A stretch of 27,540 bases of DNA, taken from positions 1 to 27,540 of the IMG/VR virus record IMGVR_UViG_3300028388_001893; one strand, given 5' to 3'. Shown piece after piece: positions 10,708 to 22,195 of the stretch (the stretch's first letter is position 1; each line of letters begins with the position of its first letter). The stretch is from a virus. The notes beneath the pieces were generated by a model, which ran no database searches, was not told the origin of the DNA, and worked only from the letters and a program-made list of their open reading frames with translations. Made by a program: the position numbers and the translations under genes.

Positions 10708-12183
10708 TTACGCAGCGTCGAAGTCATAAATCAATTCACCACCGCGAGTAGGATCTTTCATCCAGATACCCATAGTACCTTCTTCAAAGATGTCATACCC
10801 AGCTTTGAGTACGCCAGCTTGACCTCCACGAACAGGGCCGTTAGGTCCGACAGTACCTACAGTGTAACCGTGACGATAAGTATCTTTAACACGCAGCATT
10901 TGAATGTTGTTCTCGCCAGAAGCAGAACCGAAATCCAAGAATGTGAAGCGAGCGGAATCAATAGGAAACTCTGTGTAGATTGGGTGCGTGCGCTTTTCAT
11001 AGCGACGAGAGTCGTACATAGGGTTCTTAATCAACGTTACTTCAATTCCTTCTGGTCCTTGATAATGACGGAACTGAGCACCATAAGACAAGTGCTTTGG
11101 GTTCTTAGAGTACTCGCGAATGAAGTGAGTATCCAAGGTGAAGAATGAAGAAGCTTCTGAAGCAAGCATATCGTGGAACATGATTGATCCGAGAGTACCT
11201 GTCATAGCTACGATCTTACGATCTTGCTCATTCTCACGAGCGAAGAATACGCTCAATAAATAGTCTTTCAAACGGTTTACAGTAAGTACTGAGTTGTAGT
11301 ATTCTGTATGTCCGTCTTTTAACTGTTGACGAAGACCGGGACCAGTCTTGATCCAGTAACCGTCTTTAGCAGATTTAGTTTGCTTTACACCATACATAGA
11401 TTGAGCCTCCATAGACATGTAAAGTTCGTTACGCATCATCGCTTCTGCCATAGGCATAAAACGCTCTACTTTTACAAACTTACCACTAGAAGGATCTTCA
11501 TAACCGAACTCAACAGCTAAGCGACCTTGGTCACGCAGTGCTTTGTCAGTTACAGTCAACTTCTGAGCAAATGCTCCTACTTGAGATTCAAGTTGGAAAC
11601 TTGCTGGGTACTGCTGTGTACCGAAGTCTTGGTTGTACTCACTCTGTACAGAAGTCCAAACCTTAGAAAATTCTTTTCCTGGTTCTACCAAGTAAGAAGG
11701 TAGATAAGCATCTGGGTCATCTCCCTGTAACTGCATTACATAAATGTAACCACTGCCGTCAGGAATAGGCCCTTCTTTTACTTGAATAGGGAAGCGAGAA
11801 TCTTCCGGCATCAGTACGTCTGGGTAATGGTAGTAATCTAAATCTAGTTTAATACGGAAGGTAGTTCCGTTTAGTCCGAGAGCTGTGTTGCCGCTTTCAA
11901 TGTCTTCCATGATGCGTGCACACTTGTACTCTGCTCCTTGAAGAGTCCAGCGATAAATCTCTGTGTCAATTTCTTTAATACCGCCTTTCTTAGCACCAGT
12001 CATTCCCATCATCGGCTTCCCAGTAAAGAATCTTGATTTAGATGCGTAGATCTTCATCAAAGTGTTTTGGAAAACGTGAGGGGCACCAGTCTCGTAAGAA
12101 TTCGCTAAGTATTGAGAATCAACGAAAGACCCGCCGAATCCTTCTTTCTTCTTAATTACGAATTGTTCTTTAGTCCATGCCAT
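10708..12183 (-). CDS. Major capsid protein (crAss-like HK97-fold family)
   Basis: 491 residues, close to the usual length for crAss-like capsid proteins. Family-typical features include FFTGKP near residue 52, then a Gly-rich GAKKGGIKEI and a YRWTLQGAE segment, and a central MAEAMMRNELYMSMEAQSMYG stretch ending in YG. The C-terminus (GELIYDFDAA) is intact, with no membrane segment. It assembles the icosahedral shell. All five Trp codons are UGG although neighbouring genes use UGA. It lies 14 nt after the scaffold-like gene. The start at 12183 has an A-rich leader and no Shine-Dalgarno sequence. Identification is from remembered family pattern plus synteny. Confidence 0.85.
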   Translation of the reverse strand: MAWTKEQFVIKKKEGFGGSFVDSQYLANSYETGAPHVFQNTLMKIYASKSRFFTGKPMMGMTGAKKGGIKEIDTEIYRWTLQGAEYKCARIMEDIESGNTALGLNGTTFRIKLDLDYYHYPDVLMPEDSRFPIQVKEGPIPDGSGYIYVMQLQGDDPDAYLPSYLVEPGKEFSKVWTSVQSEYNQDFGTQQYPASFQLESQVGAFAQKLTVTDKALRDQGRLAVEFGYEDPSSGKFVKVERFMPMAEAMMRNELYMSMEAQSMYGVKQTKSAKDGYWIKTGPGLRQQLKDGHTEYYNSVLTVNRLKDYLLSVFFARENEQDRKIVAMTGTLGSIMFHDMLASEASSFFTLDTHFIREYSKNPKHLSYGAQFRHYQGPEGIEVTLIKNPMYDSRRYEKRTHPIYTEFPIDSARFTFLDFGSASGENNIQMLRVKDTYRHGYTVGTVGPNGPVRGGQAGVLKAGYDIFEEGTMGIWMKDPTRGGELIYDFDAA

Positions 12184-12197
12184 GATTTAAAAATTAT

Positions 12198-13364
12198 TTA
12201 GTTTTGCTCGGCCCACTTTTCCCAATCGAATTTAATGTTGTTACTTGGAGGGGCTGGCCTGCCTTTACGGCTCCCCGTTGAAGTTTGCTCTTTTTCGATC
12301 TCTTTTTTCACTTTCGTAGTCACTTTAGATTTAAGTTTTCTAGCGATCCTGTCAAAAGAGAATCCTTTTTCTTTATCGTAATCCAAAGCGATGTCCGCTA
12401 ATTGTGCGATATGCTCTGGATTAGTTAGTACCTGTCTTATAAAACGATCAAATTCTGTAGTAGGTTTTTGCCCACGTTTCCATTGCTCGTTTGTTAAGAA
12501 AGCTTTTACTTTTCCTTTTCTTGTTTCATCAATATTTTCTACTGAATCCACGGCAGATTGTAATAGTTCTCTGCGTTGTTTCTTGAGTTCTTTAGCCCTT
12601 TCTTTCTCTTGATCAATCTGCTCTTGCATCTTAGTATTCTCTTCTTTAACAACTTCTTTCAAGTCTAAGAAAGTAGTTCTAGCTTCTTCATCTAACATTT
12701 CTGTTTTCCTAAGCTTGTCTAGTTCTCTTTCTATTCTATCTTTAGAAAAGCGAGTTGTTTTCTCTAAGTAAGATCGTACTATATACTCTTGATGAGTTTG
12801 ATTGTCTAAGTCGATATTTTCTAAATCAACTTGGTTTTGTTGGTATTGGTGATAGAACTCTGAGAGAGGTTTACCTTTAGCCATCGCATATTTAAAAGCG
12901 AGTTTATAATCTTCAGGTAAGTTATTTAAGAAGTCTTCTTGTGCTTGTTCATGAAGCTGTCTTCTGATCTCAGAAATAGATCTTTCTGGATCTTGAGCTA
13001 CTTCCTCATCTAACTCTATTCCGTCTTCTTTAAACACGCTCAGAAAAGGACTTAATTCAGAGTCAGAAGTTTCATTTTCCTCCTCTTCTTGTTCTTCGTC
13101 TTGTTCTTGCTGAGCACGCTCTTGTTCAATCTTAGTTAAATCAATGACTTCTTTTTCCTCCTCCTTTTCTCCTTCTTTTTCTTTTTCAGGAATGTTCTCT
13201 TCAGAAGTTTCTTCCTCGGAAGAAGTCTCTTCTTTAATAGGAGTGTCTTCTTCTTCTTCTGCTTTAGTTCCTGCTATCACGCCTTCGTATTTAGGCTCTT
13301 CAATGCTTCCCAAATCTATGTCGTCTTGGAAGTCTAATAACTCTTCTAATGAAACATGTTCCAT
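12198..13364 (-). CDS. Acidic scaffold-like protein upstream of the MCP
   Basis: 388 residues. Residues ~35-110 are extremely Glu-rich and low in complexity (runs of EEE with Lys, Ser, Thr). Residues ~150-290 are predicted helical and coiled-coil-like, and the C-terminal third is basic (KLKSKVTTKVKKEI), ending FDWEKWAEQN. A highly charged, mostly helical protein between portal and MCP, with a basic C-terminal tail that could contact the capsid protein, is the usual position and look of a phage scaffolding protein. No protease domain is visible. The Trp codons (three) are all UGG. Function is inferred from position and composition. Confidence 0.65.
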   Translation of the reverse strand: MEHVSLEELLDFQDDIDLGSIEEPKYEGVIAGTKAEEEEDTPIKEETSSEEETSEENIPEKEKEGEKEEEKEVIDLTKIEQERAQQEQDEEQEEEENETSDSELSPFLSVFKEDGIELDEEVAQDPERSISEIRRQLHEQAQEDFLNNLPEDYKLAFKYAMAKGKPLSEFYHQYQQNQVDLENIDLDNQTHQEYIVRSYLEKTTRFSKDRIERELDKLRKTEMLDEEARTTFLDLKEVVKEENTKMQEQIDQEKERAKELKKQRRELLQSAVDSVENIDETRKGKVKAFLTNEQWKRGQKPTTEFDRFIRQVLTNPEHIAQLADIALDYDKEKGFSFDRIARKLKSKVTTKVKKEIEKEQTSTGSRKGRPAPPSNNIKFDWEKWAEQN

Positions 13365-13394
13365 AATTTTAACAAATTTTTTTCGTTGTTTTAA

Positions 13395-13409
13395 GACATT
13401 AAGAATGTC
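13395..13409 (-). promoter_or_regulatory. Short perfect inverted repeat overlapping a TTGACA box
   Basis: GACATT-CTT-AATGTC (6-bp stem, 3-nt loop) lies between portal and scaffold genes, 31 nt before the scaffold start. On the minus strand it begins with TTGACA. It could be an operator or a promoter element; a match of this length can occur by chance in AT-rich DNA. Confidence 0.25.
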
Positions 13410-13419
13410 AATCTAGTTT

Positions 13420-15798
13420 TTATAATTTTAGTATAACTGTGGCAGAGATAGCGGCTTGTCCTTTTAGTTTTAATTCTTCAACAGCCAACTTACCACGTAT
13501 TTCCATCTCTGTAATTTCTTTCTCATGATCTCTCTTAGCTTGCTCTTCCGCTTGTTGAGCTTCAATTTGTTGCTGCTGCATACGTTCTTGTTGCTCCATC
13601 ATAGCTCTCTCTTTTTCTTCTGCGGACGCTTCACTTTTCTTAATAGCGCGAGTCGCGTCAGAAACACTATCTGCGTTAAACAGTTTTATGATATCTGAGA
13701 TTTTAGATTTCTCACTGCGAATTAAAGGTTCTGCTAAAGATTGAATCTTCTGAAATACTTGATTTTCTTTAGGTAAGTTAGTTAAGAATACTGCTACATC
13801 TGCGCCTTCTAACTCATTGGCTGCGATGTTTAATGCTTCGATACTCATATCATCTAAAACGTACTGTCTCTTAACTCCTGTATCTTTCCATATATGAGCT
13901 GCTGACTTACATAAAGAGTTTAAAACTTCTTGCCAGTGTAATCCGTTTAAGTGGAAATAAGGCTCTGTAATATGTGTACTTTGCACAATATTTTGTTGGT
14001 GATTGCTTACTGCTTCGTGAGGAGAAGATTGCCCTTCTCTTTGTTTAGTAACACCTGCTACGTCACTAATTTGATTATCCAACTGATCCAGTAACATAAT
14101 GTAGTTAGAGATCTGTTGCATGTTATTTCTGTCAGTGGTAGCAGTTACTTTTCCGCGTTGAGCAGCTCCTGCTGTCTCTGCATTCATAAGCGGATTGTAA
14201 ATGTCAATATCTAAATGGTTTAAGTAGTACAAAGTTTTTTCTACTCCTATCTTAGGGTCTACCATTGTGATGTCAAAGTGAAACAGTTTACCCTTATCTT
14301 TAGCAATTAGTTCTTTGAGTTTATGCATCGCTAAAAAGTACAAGTATTGGAAAGGTTTCATACGATCCATTAAAGAAATATTAGGAGCGTTCATGTTAGA
14401 ATAAGCTACTCCGTGATATCCTAACTTTACTTTGTACGGGTTATCAATGTCTCTAAATTGTAACTCTTTAGGCTGCATACCTACGTAGATATCATCACCA
14501 ATACGAGTACCTGTTAATACTTCAGGAATCCAAGCTGCTTCTAAAGTAGAGCCGTCAAATGTGTAAACTGTCTTTTTCTTATTTCCGTCTATAGTGATAA
14601 CTTGTCTTTCTGCATAGCTGGGTATCTCAAACTCTTCTCCAAGCATATTTACCTCCTGATCTCCGTACTCATTAATACGTGTCTCAAAGTAAATCTTACG
14701 CTGGGATACTCACTCTAAATGATAAACTACCCAGTCATCTGCCAAAGAGTCTGATCTTCCATAAGAACCTTCCCAAGTAGAACGTCCTGCTTGACTTTTT
14801 GCGTGACGGTGTGCGATGTCATCATTAGGATAAACCATGTACTCTCCTACACTATTATGACGAGTACCGGAGTAACCGTGGTGATAGTCTTCTACTTTCT
14901 TTAAATCTTTCTCTCTCATCATATCTCCGTAGTTAGTGAAGATATCAGAGGTCGTCATTCTATTTCTAAAACCGGCTGCGTTACCATTCTGCACGAACTT
15001 GGTTTCCGGGCTCTTTACGTACATCATACCTAAAGGATTCTTTACTTCTACAACAGGTTCTCCTTGCCGGATACCTACTCAAGCGAACTCGTACCCGGAG
15101 ATAAGACCGTGCTTGAAAGAGTCATTCATCTTATCTTTTAGTCTCTGTGTATACTTGAAGTATTTCAGTATTTTACTGTGTGCTTTTTCTAAGTTAGAAA
15201 TAAATCCTTCTCCCACGTAATTAGATATCTTATCTGGCTGAACAAAAGTATTGATATACTCTTCCATTTGCTGCTGTAAAGCTTGTGCTTGTTGCTCATC
15301 TTGAATGTCTCCTTCCGTTTGAAATTGCTGTATTTGTTGCGCAATCATTCCTCTGATTTCCTCCATACCAGTACGTAAAAAAGATCTCATATTCTCGTCT
15401 ACTTCTGATAATTTTCTACTGATACCATCTTCGTTCATGACTGCTACAGTCCAGTCAAAAGGTCTTTTTAATTGCTCTCCCAAGATGACGTTTACTTTGT
15501 TGTAGCATTTATTGTAAGGCTTAATCTCATCCTGAAACTGGCCTACACTTAGGCCCATAGGATTACACTCTCTCTCGAAATCTTTCTGATTAAGCATGTT
15601 GTTAAATAGCTGATAGTTAGATATCATACGATCATATTCACTATCTCCCAGGTGGGTCATAGATCCGTAAGAAGGGAAAGTACCGTAGTCTAGGTAGCTG
15701 TAAAGCTGCGCATCCATAGAGTCTTTCCACCACTTATAATCATTGGCTATCTTCTTTTTTAATGAAGTTCTTTGCTTCGGATATATTTTTTGTTCCAT
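13420..15798 (-). CDS. Portal protein (crAss-like), with two recoded UGA codons
   Basis: 792 residues in one frame if UGA at 15079-15081 (context YEFA-W-VGIRQGEP) and 14710-14712 (YHLE-W-VSQRKIYF) is Trp; under the standard code it falls into three ORFs of 239, 105 and 408 residues. The N-terminal half has portal-like features: KWWKDS, ...FDWTVAV, a Gln-rich helical insertion at ~150-190, and ISGYEFA. The C-terminal ~100 residues are a Glu/Gln-rich coiled coil (EQQERMQQQQIEAQQAEEQA). In crAss-like portals a Trp after the H-x-E segment, followed by S-x-R-K, is a pattern I recall, which supports UGA as Trp. It forms the dodecameric vertex through which DNA is packaged. It directly follows TerL (2 nt between stop and start). 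There are eight UGG and two UGA Trp codons. Confidence 0.85.
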
Positions 15799-15800
15799 AA

Positions 15801-18242
15801 TTATTGTGATCCAGCTATACTAGATAAGTAAAGAGCAGCTTCTCCTACATGTTCCTCTTCTGAAACGTAATGATTTTCTTTCTCTTCCGGGATCATAGTA
15901 GGTCCCGAGTTTCTAAATAGCCTTCTGTTATTTGTTAAGAATTGTAATGATTCATCTGTTAGTTGATTTGATTGTACGTTTTCTTCGTACTTGTTAAACA
16001 TTTCGGCAAGTCCGAATACACACCCCATAAAACCCATTACTCTATCGTAGTTTCCGTGGTCTATGTCAAAAGCTAAGAGTTCCTGTAACAAGGCCCTGTC
16101 TCATATCCTATCCAAATTTCTAATCTTTACCCCTTGATCTGTGCCTCTTTCCTCTACTAACCAGTCTCTGATATATTGTAAACCATCCATCTTAATCTTA
16201 CGAGAGTTCATAGGATATCCGTAAGAGATGTTACGACCGTGATCATAAGAAGCTTTCTTAGTAAAAATAGTGGTAGGAGTTTTAGCTAATAAGTGTAGTT
16301 TCTTATGCTTCTCAAAATACTCTTTTACGTTACCCACTGCGTTCTCAAAAAATATTTTAGCGTTGCCATATAACATACTCAGTTTCATCAATATCTCATT
16401 GGTCTTTTCTCTTCCTATAAAGGGTCTACCTACAAACTGAGCAACAATCTCGTTGTGCCCGTGTTTCTGCCAGTGGTTAGAAGTTTTCAGTACGTAGATA
16501 CTCGCTAAAGAACTACCGTCTGGGTCGTCTGTACGTACAGGGTCATGTCCTATAATATATAAGTCTTTAGGCACTCTGCCTACCTCATCAAAAATGGGTT
16601 CTTCATACATTACGACCGTCCCTTCTCTGTCCGCTCTTTCATCCCAAGGAAACTGATTAATAGGAGGGTGTTTCCTAGATACGTCTACTCTAAAACCGAC
16701 TCCATATTTCTCGTGTCTATCTCAGTATAGTTCGACAGGTTTCTCTAAAGAGAGGTATAAGTTATCTCTTTCTAAAGTATTTAATCTGTTCTTGATCTCA
16801 GCAATGGGGAAAATGTTACCTGTTTTGGCTAAGAACATTTCTGAAGGAACTAAAGGACGGTTTTGAATTTCAGAGTCTAAAGCTTTAGAAGTACCTCCTG
16901 AACTCTGTAATTTAAACCTTTTACCTTCTAACTCTTTTCTTGCTGCTTCTGTGTCTGTGTTCCCCATCGGGTCTTTAAAGTCATTAAGTCCCATATAGGC
17001 AGGAACAAAGTAGCAGACTTTTCCAGTGGCCCCTTTTCCTTCTCACTCATCCACAAATGTGATGCAGTCGTACTTGTCAGGGTTATAGAAGATATCGTAA
17101 GCGTCCCTAGTACCTCCCCCTTGAAAGTCACCTCCGGTTCCCAAAAAGATTGCTGATCCGAATTTTCATGCACCATCTCTCATACATTCTACAGAAGCGT
17201 TATAAGAATCAATTAAATTGTCAAACATACCACATTCCTCAAATACGATAACCCCTGGTCGCGTACCGTTAGCAGCGAAGGGGTTGTCTTTAAATGTCCT
17301 GTGTTTAATATTTGACTTCGTTCCTTTTCATTCCCAGTTACCTCCTTCTACTCTTTTCTTATAACGAGCTGTTACTTGTTTGGCGGGTTGCCAGGAGCCT
17401 GTGTAGTTTTTAAAGAAAGGAGCAGGGTAAACTTTGGTGGGAGAGCTGTAACCTCCAGGCAGTCTTTCTAAGGATAGACGACTTTTTTCCAGAAGGTCAG
17501 CAGAGTATTTAGCGTCTCCTGCTCCTACTACAATTTCAGAAGAGGTCTTGAATTTCTTAGGATTGTTGCTGTCATATTTTACGGCTCCGTCAAATAGCCA
17601 CTCATGAAGAACTACATGCCCTACAGAATATGATTTACCAAAACCACGGCTACCGAGCATCATAAAATTTTTAGCTTGATTATAGTACAGAGGATCACCT
17701 AAATTAGATTCGTGCTGTCTCTGCATATATTCTTGCGCTTCTACATATATTTTTTTCTCTCTTTTTTTGTCGCTTCCTAAAGGGATAAAAGGTCCTTTGA
17801 AAATGTTAAAATAAGCTTCTTTTAAAACTTCTCCTTTCTCCATACAGTAGAATCGAATAATCTCCTCATCTGTTAAAGGATCTGTTATATCGTATGGGTC
17901 TTTAGGCTTAGCAGCTCTATGACAAGTATAAGTATCGTCTTCCTTAAACCCAGAAAATCCTCTACACTCTGCTCAGTTGTAGAAGAATTGTCAGTCCAGG
18001 TCTCTTAGCCAGGGGCGGCCGAATTGTTTTACTCCTCTTTGTCCTCCTTTGTTCAGTTTAATAGTACCAAAATTTACATAGAAATAGAGTTTACCTGGCA
18101 TTCATACACCACTTTGTCAGTAGCCTAAAATACATCTTTCTTTTTGAGTTCTTCAGTACTCTCGGAATAGAGGGCTCTTAGGGTGCAATCTCGGTATCTC
18201 TTCCTCTAAAAATAAATTAGGATTTACTTTTACTTCGTACAT
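15801..18242 (-). CDS. terL: Terminase large subunit, with ten recoded UGA codons
   Basis: 813 residues, ATG at 18242, TAA stop. Ten in-frame UGA codons at residues 30, 42, 47, 84, 90, 305, 359, 400, 507 and 714 split it into pieces under the standard code, with no frame change anywhere. With Trp the N-terminus reads REYWRTQKERCILGYWQSG, VWMPGKLYFYVNF and RDLDWQFFYNW, matching the crAss-like terminase pattern as I know it. Walker A is GSRGFGKS (residues 197-204) and Walker B VIVFEE (331-336). Nuclease acidic residues fit HDP (D567), FFEN (E633) and NYDR (D733). It cuts and pumps phage DNA into the head through the portal encoded next. It starts 74 nt after the GroEL stop, beyond a terminator. 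It uses ten UGA and seven UGG codons for Trp, by far the highest UGA share here. Confidence 0.92.
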
Positions 18243-18254
18243 GCTTTATTCTTT

Positions 18255-18284
18255 TTTAAAGAAAGCCGCCCTTTACAGGCGGCC
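18255..18284 (-). terminator. Intrinsic terminator between groEL and terL
   Basis: On the minus strand GCCGCC (18278-18283) pairs with GGCGGC (18265-18270) across a short loop and is followed by TTTCTTT. It sits about 33 nt after the GroEL stop. Confidence 0.7.
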
Positions 18285-18316
18285 CTCATATATATACCAA
18301 CTTATGAAAGGTTCTC

Positions 18317-19948
<1,632 letters not shown>

Positions 19949-19966
19949 TTACTTTTACTATTATAA

Positions 19967-20344
19967 TTACTTACTTTTTTCTGAGATAGGAGACATCACA
20001 ACTGTACTTCCGTTAGAAGCAGGCACGATGATCTCGTCTTCTCCTTTGATTACTTTGATTACATTTGTTACGAACTTGATCAGTCTTCCTAAGTTAGTGA
20101 TTGCCCACCACCAGCTCAACTTCTTATTGAAGTCTGGGTTGTTTAGTAGGTTCTGTACTAGTAAGATAATCTTGTCTACTTTTTCTCTCCACTCAGGATT
20201 TTCCTCTACTACTACTGCGTAAACAGACTGTGCTCCTACCGCAGGTACAGTATCTACTACCTCTCTCTTAGGGGCAGTTTTCTTTGAAGATGATCTTCTT
20301 GTTCTAGTTGTTTTCTTTTTTGGTTCTTGTTTCTCGTTAGCCAT
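19967..20344 (-). CDS. Small basic-tailed protein of unknown function
   Basis: 125 residues. The first ~30 residues are very rich in Lys, Arg, Thr and Ser (KKKTTRTRRSSSKK), like a disordered nucleic-acid-binding tail. The rest contains amphipathic or hydrophobic helices (DKIILLVQNLL; GRLIKFVTNVIKVIKG) joined by a SWWWAI segment. A peripheral membrane or holin-like role is possible, as is a DNA-binding one; I cannot choose. It sits 5 nt downstream of the gene at 20350 and 30 nt upstream of groEL, so it is probably cotranscribed with groEL. Confidence 0.6.
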   Translation of the reverse strand: MANEKQEPKKKTTRTRRSSSKKTAPKREVVDTVPAVGAQSVYAVVVEENPEWREKVDKIILLVQNLLNNPDFNKKLSWWWAITNLGRLIKFVTNVIKVIKGEDEIIVPASNGSTVVMSPISEKSK

Positions 20345-20349
20345 TTTAT

Positions 20350-21132
20350 TTAAAATTTAATTAATGAATAATGTAGACCCACTCCTGCTTGCCAAGATAA
20401 GGTCCCTTGGTTATTAATACCACCTCCTATATAAGGCCCGAAGCCGAATCTACGAGGTTTTTCTATAATCTTGTAGGACTTTACCTTTAACTCATCCACA
20501 TACGGATTAGCGTTATAAGCGTCTACAAAATACGTTAATTTTTGTCCCAATAATCCCGAACGTTCCGCCTTATGTACGAGGGTAATTTCATCATACAATG
20601 AGGCAGTTACGCCCAACTTATCGGGCGGAGTAAACACGAAGTCTGCGTCAATCCACTTGTCTGATAAACTAGCGTATTGAGAAGTATTGTACAAATTTTC
20701 TAAAGAGTCGTATTTTTCTCTCAACTGAATAGCGTCTTCTATTATCTGACTAACAGACAAGGAATCATATCTTTGTTGCTGTTTAATAGCTGCTATTTTC
20801 TTTTTAACTTCGCTTCGCTCTTTATACAAAGAATCTCTCAAGAGTGTTATTTCTTGCTCTATTCTAGAATCTGTTTCTACTTTCGTGATGTACTCGTATT
20901 TAATCTTTGGTTTTTTCTTTAAACTTTCCTGTAGCTGGGCGTTGTCTAACAACGTGGTAGCGTACCTTTTTCTGGTCGTATCCAGTACGAACTCCAGAGA
21001 GTCGAAGCTTTGAATGAGCGCCTCATCTAAAGGAGCACAATCTTTATCTGCTTTGGTACATCTTCCTGTAAAGAAAGCGGCTGCCATTAAGACGGCGCAA
21101 AATATAAGAATGGTTTTTAAATCTCTTTTCAT
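20350..21132 (-). CDS. Membrane-anchored coiled-coil protein with beta C-terminus (spanin candidate)
   Basis: 260 residues. An N-terminal signal-anchor (LKTILIFCAVLMAAAFFTG) precedes Cys25. Residues ~30-155 are a long charged coiled coil (ITLLRDSLYKERSEVKKK and similar). The C-terminal ~40 residues (RFGFGPYIGGGI ... VGLHYSLIKF) look like closing strands of a small outer-membrane barrel, ending in Phe. Proteins of this layout recur in Bacteroidota phages. Inner-membrane anchor, periplasm-spanning coil and outer-membrane-like end together suggest an envelope-bridging, spanin-like protein. That function is inferred; a structural virion role is the alternative. It is 3 nt downstream of the exported protein at 21136. 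Confidence 0.6.
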   Translation of the reverse strand: MKRDLKTILIFCAVLMAAAFFTGRCTKADKDCAPLDEALIQSFDSLEFVLDTTRKRYATTLLDNAQLQESLKKKPKIKYEYITKVETDSRIEQEITLLRDSLYKERSEVKKKIAAIKQQQRYDSLSVSQIIEDAIQLREKYDSLENLYNTSQYASLSDKWIDADFVFTPPDKLGVTASLYDEITLVHKAERSGLLGQKLTYFVDAYNANPYVDELKVKSYKIIEKPRRFGFGPYIGGGINNQGTLSWQAGVGLHYSLIKF

Positions 21133-21135
21133 GTT

Positions 21136-21570
21136 TTAATTTTTAATTATTTGAAGAGTATCTCCGCCTTGTCTGCTGAAGATAAAACTGTCTTTCACTA
21201 TGTGGTACTCCCACGTTTTTATATACTTAGGAACGTAAATAGTATCTAGTTTAGTTATCCCAGTATATTTCTGTACAGGGCGTTTAAATCTTCCTTTATC
21301 GTGAGGATACCATAATTGAAATCTTTCCTCACACTCCTCCATAACGAGACCGGGAGAGGCCATAAATTCGCTTTCTTTATTGTCCCATTGCCAACAGGGG
21401 TAAAGAACTTGATACGTTACTGTAGTCACATTCTCTTCCACTTCTACTTCGATGATAGAAGTATCCCTTTGTAGAGACTGTGCTTGTACACTACAAAAAG
21501 CGACACTTAATAATAAAGCGATAAAAAGTAAGGCTATGAATTTTGCACCTTTGCTTACATCTTTACTCAT
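21136..21570 (-). CDS. Exported small protein with signal peptide
   Basis: 144 residues. The N-terminus has a basic start, a hydrophobic core (FIALLFIALLLSVAFC) and a likely cleavage site at VQA|QS, so the product should reach the periplasm. The mature part is Trp/Tyr/Cys-containing and probably beta-rich (CWQWDNKES, DTIYVPKYIKTWEYHIV). No domain is recognised. It overlaps the preceding lipoprotein gene by 8 nt and is followed within 3 nt by the spanin-like gene, which suggests a shared envelope or lysis function. Confidence 0.65.
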   Translation of the reverse strand: MSKDVSKGAKFIALLFIALLLSVAFCSVQAQSLQRDTSIIEVEVEENVTTVTYQVLYPCWQWDNKESEFMASPGLVMEECEERFQLWYPHDKGRFKRPVQKYTGITKLDTIYVPKYIKTWEYHIVKDSFIFSRQGGDTLQIIKN

Positions 21571-21904
21571 GTTTGAATTGTTTTACATAATCTGAATACC
21601 TTGGTCCATCTGGACGGGTCTTAAATTCATGAGGGTCTACTTGTAACATAACTTTATATAAAGAGTCCCTCACCTCTTCGCAACTAGAACACTCTTTAAC
21701 TAATCTGTCATATAGTCCCCTGAAGTATTCTCTTTTACTCACCCCTATAGCATCCCCTGACTTGTTTAATTCAGGTAAAGCGGGTAAGTGTTTTAAACCT
21801 TTTTTAAAAGCACGGCAGTCTAATCCTCGTGGACCAGAACATGCCGTGGCTATAACTAAACACATGATGAAGGCGCTTAGCGTGATTTTTTGCAATAAAA
21901 ACAT
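21563..21904 (-). CDS. Small predicted lipoprotein
   Basis: 113 residues. The N-terminal segment ends in LVIATACSG, a reasonable lipobox-type site with Cys22 as the lipidated residue. The mature part is charged and helical with further Cys (CRAF, ECSSCEE). A small lipoprotein beside an inner-membrane coiled-coil protein and an endolysin cluster fits an outer-membrane spanin subunit, but it could equally be a superinfection-exclusion lipoprotein. Start and stop overlap both neighbours, as in a tightly coupled operon. It overlaps the upstream gene by 28 nt. Confidence 0.6.
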   Translation of the reverse strand: MFLLQKITLSAFIMCLVIATACSGPRGLDCRAFKKGLKHLPALPELNKSGDAIGVSKREYFRGLYDRLVKECSSCEEVRDSLYKVMLQVDPHEFKTRPDGPRYSDYVKQFKHE

Positions 21905-22128
21905 ATCTCGTTAGGGTACTGATTGGTGTTTGTACTAATATCTACATCTACCCAATTACACTCTTTAGGAGTTAGGCATCTTTTTATTTTTTCTTCTTCT
22001 TTAGGTACGTACCCGTACCCTTCTAATAAGCTAATATCGTCACAGTTTTTACACCTGACTAATTTTGATTTAAAGTCTGTATATCTTTTACAACTTTTTG
22101 CGTCACACCCTATTAATTGTTTATTCAT
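21877..22128 (-). CDS. Small Cys-rich, probably zinc-binding protein
   Basis: 83 residues with seven Cys, several paired: C8, C13, the pair RCKNC (26 and 29), C51, and the terminal pair CFYCKK. The spacing suggests one or two zinc ribbons. No signal peptide. Function unknown; small zinc-ribbon proteins in phages often modify host transcription or translation. It overlaps the 24-residue membrane peptide upstream by 8 nt and the lipoprotein gene downstream by 28 nt. Confidence 0.6.
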   Translation of the reverse strand: MNKQLIGCDAKSCKRYTDFKSKLVRCKNCDDISLLEGYGYVPKEEEKIKRCLTPKECNWVDVDISTNTNQYPNEICFYCKKSR

Positions 22129-22195
22129 CTTTAGTTAAGTAAACAGCGAACATCATCATAAAAGAAAAAACCAGTACCATAAAAAGAATATCCAT
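22121..22195 (-). CDS. 24-residue single-pass membrane peptide
   Basis: A short frame from ATG at 22195 to TAA at 22121 encodes a peptide that is nearly all membrane segment (MDILFMVLVFSFMMMFAVYL) followed by TKDE. Its ATG overlaps the stop of the upstream gene (TAATG) and its end overlaps the next gene by 8 nt. This gap-free packing supports a real gene. Role unknown; tiny membrane peptides in phage lysis regions can modulate holin or envelope functions. Confidence 0.5.
   Translation of the reverse strand: MDILFMVLVFSFMMMFAVYLTKDE

Noticed and set aside
16928-17176. An 82-codon minus-strand frame overlapping TerL
   Set aside because: It overlaps the TerL frame across its Walker B to nuclease linker and has Ser/Thr-rich non-protein-like composition; it is a shadow frame.
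15801-18242. TerL as a decaying pseudogene or set of separate small genes
   Set aside because: All ten interruptions are the same codon (UGA) in one unbroken frame, and all ATPase and nuclease motifs are present; decay would give mixed stops and frameshifts.
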